From: Desmodus rotundus
Lineage: Eukaryota > Chordata > Mammalia > Chiroptera > Phyllostomidae
Length of the DNA: 64,000 nt
NCBI RefSeq assembly: GCF_022682495.2
Contig: NW_026527295.1
Coordinates: forward strand, 23,982-87,981
Direction: 5' to 3'
The position numbers were made by a program, and so were the translations under genes. Numbering within the stretch: position 1 is the first letter of the stretch; every line of letters starts with the position of its first letter. The notes below the pieces were generated by a model. It was not told where the DNA came from. It searched no databases and worked only from the letters and a program-made list of their open reading frames with translations. Of the stretch, positions 12,540 through 21,378 are shown piece by piece.

Positions 12540-12815
12540 ATGAAGACAGGCAGAAAAAGGCAGCAGGGAAGCAAAAGAAGAAGAAGAAGAAGACTAAATA
12601 CCCCTCCGGAGGAGGGAGCCATGCAAGGCAGTGCCAGGGGTTTCATTTCCCCACTTCACACTTCGGAGGCATTTAGGGCAAGGAGGGAGAGAAGGCGAAG
12701 GAAGAGAGGAAGACGAAGAAAGGGAGGGAGGGAGGGAGGGAGGAGAGAGGAGAGAGAGGAAGGGAGGGAGGGAGGGAGGGAGAGAAAAAAAGGAGAGAAA
12801 CGCCAGGAGGGAGGA
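12540..12815. repeat. Polypurine simple-sequence tract
   Basis: GAAGAA units near 12577-12595, then (GGGA)n and GAGAGG runs through 12675-12805, almost purely purine on the plus strand. The Arg/Glu-rich and Ser/Pro-rich ORFs across it are shadows of the repeat. Confidence 0.85.
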
Positions 12816-13214
12816 GGAAAGCGAAGTTTCTCAGCGTGAAACTGAACCGTCGACCTCTGCACGCCTCGGGCAAACTCCAGGGCTGTAAAGGCACCCAACG
12901 CAAACACTCTCCCGGGGACGCGGCTCCAGAAACCCTATCTAAAGGGATACCGCCGCTCTTTGCGGGCGCAGGAAAGCTTGGGAGGGGTTGGGGAGAGGGC
13001 GGGAGGCGAAGCGGGTCTGGTCCTCGGCCGGCTGGGCCGGCGCCCTCCCTCCGGCCTCCGAGGGGGCCCTGGACCCCGCGCGAGGAGCTCGGGCGGCCCG
13101 AGAGCTGTCGCCCACCACGGGCAGCGGATTCCAGGAGGGGGCGAGCGGGGTGTGTAGAGCGACCCAGGCCCAGGGCGGAGGGTGGGCTTTCTCTGGGCGG
13201 GGAAACCAGACACT

Positions 13215-13370
13215 TATAGGCGGCTGAGACCGACTTTATTTTTACTGCCCAAACTGTTGGAAAGTATTTAAGCTTAAACAGAAACAGCTGTATCGCTGGC
13301 ACCGGCCAACGAAACTATTTGTTACCGGGAATGACTTTTTATGATTAAGGACGCGGCCGTCGGCGGCCTC
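13215..13370. promoter_or_regulatory. Candidate conserved noncoding element
   Basis: An AT-rich island between CpG islands, with GACTTTATTTTTACTGCC near 13230, GTATTTAAGCTTAAAC near 13263, and TGACTTTTTATGATTAAG near 13332. The TTTATG/TTTATTT motifs suit HOX/CDX-type factors. No repeat origin was recognised. Confidence 0.35.
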
Positions 13371-13799
13371 TCGCGGGCGGCCGGCGAGGGTCGCCGGGGT
13401 GATCTGGGCGTCGCCAGCTCCGTGTTCGTTAAGACAGACCGGCCGGGGAGATGAGACTGTCCGCCCAGCTCCCACCTTGTCAAGTTTGGGAACAAGGCCA
13501 AAACCTGGAGTCCCGCGTTTCCCGGGGAGGGGGAGGGGAGTGAGAGAGAAGGCGGGCTCCGACCCCGCTAGTCGTGCGGGTCCGGGCCGGCGCCGCGCCG
13601 CCGCGCACCTAAGTTTGAACTGAAGTCCGGTTTTCCGCTCTGGGTCTCCTGACCCTCGGAGTCAGCCTTCTTGGCTCGCTTTTGCGCTCTTTCTCTCTCT
13701 CCCTCCCACCTATTCCCTCTCCAAAGGAAACAGCTTCCACTCAAGTTTATCGTCGACGTTTTAACTAAATGGTGCGTTCCAAAGAATGGGTGCTGTGAC

Positions 13800-15073
13800 T
13801 AGCAGCTTGGGCGGTAAGAGTAAGGGGTCAGGGAGAGCTGGGCCCCGACTCGGACTGCTGTGCCCTGCCGCCGCCCCAGCCACCAGTCATCGCGAGCTGC
13901 GCTAGAGCTTGTGTGCACGCGCGGGGCCTCCGCGGCCCAGCCCTGGCCCCCGTCCCGGGACCCTGCCGTCTCCGCTCCCGAGCCCCTCTCTCCCTCAGCT
14001 CGCGCTGGACCCCGCCACGTCCCCCTCCGCGTTTTCTCGCCGAGCGAATGCCGCGCACGTCGGGAAGCGCCTGGGACAGGAAGTGTGTGGCTCAGGCCCC
14101 GCAGGTCGCCCGGTGCAGGGGCAGCGGGACGCACCCCCAGCCCCGCGCCCCAGCCTCAGCCTAACTCCAAGCTCCGCCTTGGAGGTTGGTGGGCGACGCC
14201 CTCCCCCGACTCTTCCAGGCACCGGGCAGGGGGCGGCTGGACTGGGGCTGGCGACGCTCCGGCCGGGACCGGGCGGGACGAGCAGCGTGGGCCGGCAGCA
14301 GGGGTAGGTGGCTGCGGGCGTCAAGGACGGGTCGGGAAGCGGGAAGAAGGGGCGCGACGCCCCCCGCAGCGTCCCGGGGCGCGGGAAGCCTCGGGCAGGA
14401 ACAACGGGTCCCCGCTGGATCTGCATTCGGCTTCCGAGCTGTGGGGCGAGCTGTCGAGCCCAGCCCGGCTCGCAGGGCCCGGAGGGTGGCCGAGGGCAGG
14501 GCTGCGCGACGGGAGACGGAGACACAGGCACATTGATTTGTTAGCAGGATGGGACTGGCGGCGGCGGCGGCGGCGGGGGAGGCCGTTGCCATGGAGACCG
14601 GAGGTCGGACGGGCGGCTCACGGGGAGGGGGCGGGGGGGGAGGAGCGGGCGAGGGGCGCGTCGCGGGCTCCCGGGGTTCGGGCGCGGCCCGCAGCGCCCC
14701 AGCACCTGTGCATTGTGCATTGTGCGGCACGGGTGGCTGGGGGAGGGGAGGGCGCGAGTGTGGGAAGTGGGGGCGGGGCGGGCCGGGGTCTGCCGAAGGG
14801 GCGGGGCCTGGCTGACACCGCCGCGGGGGTCCCAGCGAGAGCTGTGAGGGACGCTGAGCACCGGAGGGATAACTTGGCGGCGGGGGAGGGGACCCAGGCG
14901 AGGACACAGGCAGAACGGCCCCCCTCGCCAGCTCCGCAGACTGACAGCAGCCGGGCCGCCCTCCCCGCGACGTCACTTCCGGCGTCGGCCCCACCCCCTC
15001 GCGTTCTGTCCCTAGAGTCGCCTCGGACTCCGCCCCCTGGCGATTGGAACGCGGGTCACGTAGCAACGCGGGA
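13800..15073. promoter_or_regulatory. CpG island upstream of CBX8
   Basis: Dense CpG, GC boxes, a CGG run near 14558-14576 and an RFX-type X-box GTTGCCATGGAGAC at 14585-14598. GACGTCACTTCCGG near 14969 combines a CRE half and an ETS site. TAGCAACGCG lies against the gap edge at 15061. It is probably the distal CBX8 promoter or a bidirectional promoter; the long ORFs here have no homology I can recognise. Confidence 0.55.
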
Positions 15074-15573
15074 NNNNNNNNNNNNNNNNNNNNNNNNNNN
15101 NNNNNNNNNNNNNNNNNNNNNNNNNNNNNNNNNNNNNNNNNNNNNNNNNNNNNNNNNNNNNNNNNNNNNNNNNNNNNNNNNNNNNNNNNNNNNNNNNNNN
15201 NNNNNNNNNNNNNNNNNNNNNNNNNNNNNNNNNNNNNNNNNNNNNNNNNNNNNNNNNNNNNNNNNNNNNNNNNNNNNNNNNNNNNNNNNNNNNNNNNNNN
15301 NNNNNNNNNNNNNNNNNNNNNNNNNNNNNNNNNNNNNNNNNNNNNNNNNNNNNNNNNNNNNNNNNNNNNNNNNNNNNNNNNNNNNNNNNNNNNNNNNNNN
15401 NNNNNNNNNNNNNNNNNNNNNNNNNNNNNNNNNNNNNNNNNNNNNNNNNNNNNNNNNNNNNNNNNNNNNNNNNNNNNNNNNNNNNNNNNNNNNNNNNNNN
15501 NNNNNNNNNNNNNNNNNNNNNNNNNNNNNNNNNNNNNNNNNNNNNNNNNNNNNNNNNNNNNNNNNNNNNNNNN
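15074..15573. other. Assembly gap of exactly 500 N
   Basis: All bases are N, and the round length suggests a placeholder rather than a measured size. The gap sits in the CpG island just upstream of CBX8, so part of the promoter is missing. Any translation crossing it is meaningless. Confidence 0.99.
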
Positions 15574-15806
15574 GAGCAGACCCAGTCCGCTCCGCTTTAG
15601 CAACGACGTTAGCAACACGTGGGGCGGGAGGAAGCGCTGGGCGGCAGGGGAGGGGGGAAACCGAGAGCTGGAGGGGGCGGGGAGGGAGCGAGAGCGCGGG
15701 AGGGGGAGGAGAACTGACGTCAGCGGGAGAGTATTATGGTCTGTCGTGCGCTGGCTGCTGCTTTTCTGCTCCTGGTAGCAGCCAAGGGGGGAAGCGGCGA
15801 GTCAAC
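15574..15806 (+). promoter_or_regulatory. CBX8: CBX8 proximal promoter and 5' UTR
   Basis: GC-rich sequence between the assembly gap and the CBX8 start codon. It holds a perfect palindromic CRE (TGACGTCA) at 15715-15722, GC-box-like GGGGGCGGGG runs near 15673, and two TAGCAAC motifs near 15598 and 15609. There is no TATA box. The transcription start cannot be placed, because the preceding 500 bases are N; the 5' UTR probably begins here or in the gap. That this is the CBX8 promoter is inferred from position and composition. Confidence 0.7.
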
Positions 15807-18314
15807 ATGGAGCTTTCAGCGGTTGGGGAGCGGGTGTTCGCGGCCGAAGCCCTACTGAAACGGCGCATACGGAAAGTAGGTGCCCCTGGGTCTTGGGCCG
15901 AGGCCGGCCGAGCCCTCCCCTCTGGGCCCGGGTTCCCTCCCCCTGCTGCAGCCCAGCTTCCCTTCCCCCAGGTCCCATCAGCGGCCGCGGCCGTGGCGGC
16001 GGCAGCGGCTCTGAGCCCAAGCGCTTTCCTTAGACTTGCAGCGATGCACAGATTGCATGGGTGGGGGGCGGGGTGGGGGGATGAATGCCGGTGCATGCAC
16101 TTTGTGCAGCGTTTCGTGCAGGGGGCTATGCGTGCAGGGGGTGGACGCGTGCCTTTCGCGATAGGATTTCACGCATTCATTTGGTGCATGCATTTTTGCA
16201 TATATTTCTTGTGTCCTCCTCAGGCATTTCTCCCGTGCACACACATATTTTCCCCTTTGCATCCGCAGGGACGCATGGAATACCTCGTGAAATGGAAGGG
16301 CTGGTCACAGAAGTAAGTAGGTTATATGCAGTTCTCAACCCAGACTGTTATTCGGGAGGTTTCTTTCTTCCTCTTTTTTTTCCCTTTATGTTGAAATACA
16401 ATACAATGCAACAAGAAAAGTTACAGACACACACACACACACACCCGCTGCTCTTTCCCTGCTCCCGGGACCGACGCCCACTCCTTCCTGATTCCCTCTA
16501 GGTACAGCACATGGGAGCCCGAGGAAAACATCCTGGATGCTCGCCTGCTCGCAGCCTTTGAGGAAAGGTACAGGCTCTTCCAAGACTCAGCTTCTTTTTA
16601 TTTATTTATTTACTTAATTTATTGATTTTAGAGATTGAGAGGAAGGGAGAAGGGGGAGAGAGAGAGAAACATTGATTTTTGTTATTCCACTTATTTATGC
16701 ATTCATTGCTTCTAGTATGTGCCCTGACCAGGAATTGAACCTGCAACCTTAGTATATTGGGAAGATGCCCTAGCCAGCTGAGCTACCTTGCTCAGCTTCT
16801 CTCTTAGGGACAGGGAGGGGGGTGGCTTCTCTCCAGCCTGGACTGGAGTCCCATCCAGTGTCACTACTCACATGCCCCCTTTCCCGCCTCCTTCCTCCAG
16901 GGAACGAGAGATGGAGCTCTATGGCCCCAAAAAACGAGGGCCCAAACCCAAAACCTTTCTCCTCAAGGTAAGATGGCTTTGTCCGATGGCGGATTGCAAT
17001 GTTGCTGTGTCAGTTTGTGGGATGGGGGCCCTGAGGGCTGGTGAACCAATGGGGTGTCCACACACTTTGCTTATTTGTAATCTAGGAGGGAGTCCCCAGA
17101 CAGGCTGTGGACCAGGTCAGTAACTGTGCCTAAGGGGTGTCTTGGGGGGGGGCCTTAGCCATTCAAGAATTCCCACCCACCCCACCCCTAGCTACCTGAA
17201 ATAGACGTATAACCAAATACAAAAAGTGTGCTTGCTACAAAGGGCTGCTCCCAGCAAACCCTTTACCCCTTCCCCCACCACACCACCCCTCAGCCCCACC
17301 CCCACCCACATAGAAATTCTGAGGCTGTGGAGGGTGAACTGGGAGGCTGGCCGGAAGAGGGGTCCTGGGGTTGCCTGGGCAGGACCCTGCTCCACTCTTG
17401 ATGCCACTTCTCTTCTGCAGGCCCAGGCCAAGGCAAAGGCCAAAACTTACGAGTTCCGAAGTGACTCTGCCCGGGGCATCCGGATCCCCTACCCTGGCCG
17501 CTCACCCCAGGAACTGGCTTCCACTTCCCGGGCCCGTGAGGGCCTTCGGAACATGGGTTTGTCCCCACCGGGGAGCAGCAGCAGCACCAGCAGCACCTGC
17601 CGTGTGGAGCCCCCTCGGGACCGTGACAGGGACCGGGATCGTGAGAGGGAGAGGGACCGTGACAGGGAGCGGGAGCGTGACCGGGGTGCCAGCCGTGTGG
17701 ATGACAAACCCAGCTCGCCCGGGGACAGCTCTAAGAAGAGAGGCCCCAAGCCCCGGAAGGAGCTCCTGGACCCATCGCAGAGGCCCTTGGGAGAACCCAG
17801 TGATGGCCTGGGCGATTACCTCAAGAACAGGAAGCTGGAGGATGCCTCTTCAGGGGCAGGAAAGTTCCCAGCTGGCCACAGCGTGATCCAGCTGGCCCGA
17901 AGGCAGGACTCCGACCTGGCTCAGTGTGGCGTGGCCAGCCCCAGCCTGGCCGAGGCCACAGGCAAACTGGCTGTGGACACCTTTCCCGCCAGGGTCATAA
18001 AGCACAGAGCCGCTTTCCTGGAGGCCAAAAGCCAGGGTGCCCTGGACCCTGGTGGCCCCCGGGTCCGACATGGCTCAGGCACCCCCACCTCTGTGGGAGG
18101 CTTGTATCGGGACATGGGGGCTCAGGGGGGAAGGCCCTCCCTCATCGCCAGGATCCCAGTGGCCAGAATCCTGGGGGACCCAGAGGAAGAATCCTGGAGT
18201 CCTTCTCTGACCAACCTGGAGAAGGTGGTGGTCACCGACGTGACCTCAAACTTTTTGACCGTCACCATTAAGGAAAGTAACACGGACCAAGGCTTTTTTA
18301 AAGAGAAAAGATGA
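15807..18314 (+). CDS. CBX8: Chromobox protein 8, Polycomb PRC1 subunit
   Basis: Five coding exons with GT-AG introns: 15807-15875, 16269-16312, 16502-16567, 16901-16967 and 17421-18314. They join in frame to 379 aa; human CBX8 is 389. Residues 9-60 form a chromodomain with the aromatic cage F11, W32 and W35, which in this family binds trimethylated H3K27. The basic motif KKRGPKPK follows near residues 70-77. Exon 5 holds an Arg-Asp/Arg-Glu repeat, a second RGPKPRK motif, and the C-terminal Polycomb box ([18 protein letters not shown]), which in the family binds RING1A/B. The product acts in the nucleus in canonical PRC1. The start is the conserved [11 protein letters not shown]. The ten-residue shortfall appears to lie mainly in the charged repeat. 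Intron 3 contains a SINE. CBX2 lies tail to tail downstream. Identity is very secure, from conservation along the whole protein. Confidence 0.98.
16597..16790 (-). mobile_element. tRNA-derived SINE in CBX8 intron 3
   Basis: The antisense head reads GATGCCCTAGCCAGCTGAG, with TGCCCTGACCAGGAATTGAAC. It is a second SINE subfamily, different from the GCCCTGGCTGG type. A perfect 10-bp target duplication CTCAGCTTCT lies at 16587-16596 and 16791-16800. The left duplication starts only about 20 bases inside the intron. Confidence 0.9.
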
Positions 18315-18580
18315 ATTGCTGGGTGGGTGATTCCATGACAAGAGAGCAGGAAAGACAGTGAGAGTGCAAACTTGGCATAAATGATGCTTTTTATTTCTGG
18401 GTGGGAGGCGGCCTTCTGGCTGGCCCCTCCCTACCTCCACATAGCCCGTCCCTTCGTTCCTCCTTCTTCCCTCAGTTTTGGTTGGAAGATTATCGCTAGA
18501 GTTATATTTTCTATTAGATGTAAATATGTTATTTAAGAAAAAATATCTAAATATATATATTTCAACTCTTGAAGTTGTTT
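18315..18580 (+). other. CBX8: CBX8 3' UTR with non-canonical poly(A) signal
   Basis: After the TGA, about 200 bases lead to an AT-rich end (18505-18565) with AAATATATATATTTC, followed by the U-rich TTGTTTTATTTAAC. No AATAAA is present. The variant AATATA near 18551 with the downstream U/GU-rich element is the best candidate cleavage signal. The end position is inferred. Confidence 0.6.
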
Positions 18581-20199
18581 TATTTAACAAGGAGAGAGAC
18601 TCAGTGTGGTTTAGTTGGGGCAGACAGGCTGACTTGGGGCAGGAGGGACCCCTCAGCTACCCAGGGCACTAGGGAGGTTGGGGACGTGGATAGTGGGCCT
18701 CTGGTGGCGTCTGGAGGGACTCAGCCGGCCCACCTCACCCCTCCTCCCTTTTCCCACAGCCCCAAGGCAGACCCCTGGAAACCAAGGCAGGACCGGATTT
18801 TTTCTCTCTTCCCATTGGCCGGCCAGGCCAGCAAAAGGTTGGCTCCCCAATCAGAAAAAAGGAGGGTGGGGTCAGTCTCCCCCCCCCCCTTTTTTTTTTT
18901 TAAGATTAAGAAGTCTGTTAAGAGGGAAAAGAGTCTTAACTTGAATCATTTTTGCGTGTGATTTTGAAGGTGAAAAGTCGCGGGTGGGTGGGGATCAGCC
19001 GCCTTCCCCCAGGACCACACGAGGAAATGCACTTTAGAGAGATGTGTGTTACACACGCAGATCAGATCGTGTGCGTGTCAGTCATGTGGATAAAACCTCC
19101 CAGTTCCCTCCATTCCTTTCTTTACTCCACAGAAAGAAAAGAAACCCAGCGAATCTGTTTACATTCCCGAAATGCCAGGATAAATTGGGAGGATTGCATG
19201 TCAGTGGCCAGAACTGGAGACAGTTGTTCCGAGAGAAGTGTCTGGGGGTGGACCTTTCCTTTCGCGTCCGCTAGCTGCGCCAGGAGCGGAGACGGTGGCC
19301 CCCATCTCCCAGGAAGCGTTGGACTCGCCGCCCTCCCGTGCGGAGGGCGGGCCGCCAGCTCCCAGACGGACGCACGGCCAGACAGGCCCACCCTGCGGAC
19401 CCACGGAGGGCGGCGCAGCGGCGGCGGCGGGGGCGGCTGCAGCGGGGCTTCGCGCCGCGGCCCTGGACGCGGCCTGGCTGCGAGAGCGCGGAGGAGGGGC
19501 TGGGCCCGGGGCTGGGAGCCGGGCAGGACTCGCATCCCGGCGGCTCCGCGGGGCGAGGGGAGGGAGGAACAGGCGAGGTTTTCATCCAAGAATGCGCATC
19601 AGAACTTTTGCTTTTACCTCACTCCCCCCTCCTTCTTAAAAGCAAAAGCTATAATTTATAGGCCTTTTCGACTCGCGGAGTGTTCTCTACTTGAACTCGA
19701 CTTCAAACTCCGCCAAAGGGGGAGGAGCGGGGGTTGGAGAAGGGACGGCCGCGGCGGGGGAGGCCCTGCGCAGCGGCCGGCGGGTCCTGGGCGCCCCGGC
19801 CCCGGCCAGCTCACGACCACGCTGCGCTCCAGGGACGCAGAACGTGCGCCCCGCTTGACTCAAAAGCACAAATCTGTTTCCTCCCTCCCTTCGAGGACTG
19901 ATCTGCGGCCTCCCCGCCCTTAAAGGGCCAGAGGAGATGCAACTTCCCAGTGCTCGTCGAGGGAGGGGCGTGGGGACTCCAAGCGCTGGAGGAAGCACAG
20001 ACTCGGGGCGAGCCAGACGGGGAGCCGGGACCGAGGGGGCGTTCGCGGCTCGTTGCGGGGTCAGGGCGGGACCCCCAGCCTCGTCGCCCTCCTCACTTCT
20101 GTACTCCCTCCTCCGGCCTCTCCGCCTCTCTCCCCTCCAGACTTTCTTGCCTTTACCGAGAGGGGGTGAAAAGGAGCGAACCGGTGTAGTACACGATTT

Positions 20200-20850
20200 T
20201 GTTTGTTTTTGAATATTCAACTGCGCCTATAAAGAGAAGCCCCCGGAATGGGGATTTTTATCTGCTCACATTTGTAAAACTGGTATTTTAGCCTTTGTAT
20301 AAAGAAGCGCCGTTGACTGAGTGTATCTATTTAAATGTCGACGCTATTTTCAGAGGAAAACTTCATGGAAGGGACCTGTGTGTTGTCGAGGGGACGGTGA
20401 CTCGGGGACGCTACCTGGCTGCCGCCGGCCCTCCCTCCTTCCCTCCCTTTCGGCTGACTTCGCCCTGACCTTCCCTCCGACCTTCCTCCCACCTTCCTCC
20501 GGGTAGCCTGGTTCTGCCCCCACCGCCCCCCTGTCCTGCCCTCTGTCCGTGGCGTGTGTGTCTCCCTCGCTCGCTCTTGCGACGCTGACCTGGGGGGTGG
20601 GGTGGGCAGGGGCCCGGGGCGCGTGGCTGGAAGTCTGCAACCGCGCCGGACATGTTGGGTTTATTTAAGTCTAAGATTTTTACAAATCTTGAATCGATCT
20701 CCGCCTCCGCTCAAGAGTAAAAACCTCGGTACCTATCTTCTGCGGTCGTGAATGTCTGTATCCAATACCGCTTTTTACGTGTTTAAATATATACTTTGTA
20801 AATAGAGACGAGTCTGTTTTATTCCTTTTTTTTTTTTTTTTTTTTTTGCC
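20200..20850. promoter_or_regulatory. Candidate conserved regulatory or noncoding-transcript region
   Basis: Two AT-rich blocks flank a GC-rich core: GTAAAACTGGTATTTTAGCC near 20274 and TGTATCTATTTAAATGTCG near 20322; then TTTACGTGTTTAAATATA near 20773 and a T-run at 20826-20847. TTTATT/TTTAAATATA motifs resemble 3' UTR ends, but no reading frame was seen on either strand. Confidence 0.3.
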
Positions 20851-21365
20851 CATTGGAGCAGACGGAAGAGGCGCCCGGGAGGAGAGGACCCTTTCCTCCT
20901 CTCTCATTACCCACCCCATCCCCCACTCTCGCCTCCCACAGCCTGGGACCATCCAGCCCTCAAAGGCCCTTTCCCCAACTGGGGGAGCTCCAACTAGGGG
21001 GAGAGGGAGGGGGGCTTGGGAGGGAGCAGGGTATGGCCCTCCTTCCCTCCAGGGGGTAGGTGGCGGCTTTCTTCTCCTACCTACTGAACTTCTCTGGGAC
21101 CGAGCAGAATTCGGGGGCACCAGGAGAATAGGCGTGACCTCTGCGCTCCCCTTTGGTCTGGCGGGACCCCCACAGCGAGTCCTACCCCCAGGCCCGAAGC
21201 CACTGGTCCTCGAGGCCCGGGTTCCCTGCAGCCGCGCTCCCCAGGCGCCCCAGCCTGCTCCCCAGTACTGTCGTGGGACCCGCTCCCCAGACCCACCCGG
21301 CCTCGCCAGCACCCCCCGAAATGCAGCGCCTCGCGCCTATTGATTGAGGAATTGAATTCGCGGGT

Positions 21366-21378
21366 ATTGCTAGGCAAC
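21366..21378. promoter_or_regulatory. RFX X-box-like motif
   Basis: ATTGCTAGGCAAC differs by one base from the palindromic X-box GTTGCTAGGCAAC. It lies in CpG-rich spacer DNA between CBX8 and CBX2. Confidence 0.4.

Noticed and set aside
1..15000. CBX4 exons on the plus strand
   Set aside because: CBX4 is expected to the left of CBX8. I looked for its chromodomain (VFAVESIEKKR-like) and found none, so it must lie outside the window.
14161..15618. 485-residue minus-strand ORF
   Set aside because: Likewise spans the N gap; low-complexity Pro/Arg/Ala content typical of GC-rich antisense frames.
13860..16316. 818-residue plus-strand ORF upstream of and overlapping CBX8
   Set aside because: It runs through the 500-N gap, which translates as unknowns, and passes through CBX8 exon 1 into intron 1. 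It is CpG-island readthrough, not a protein.
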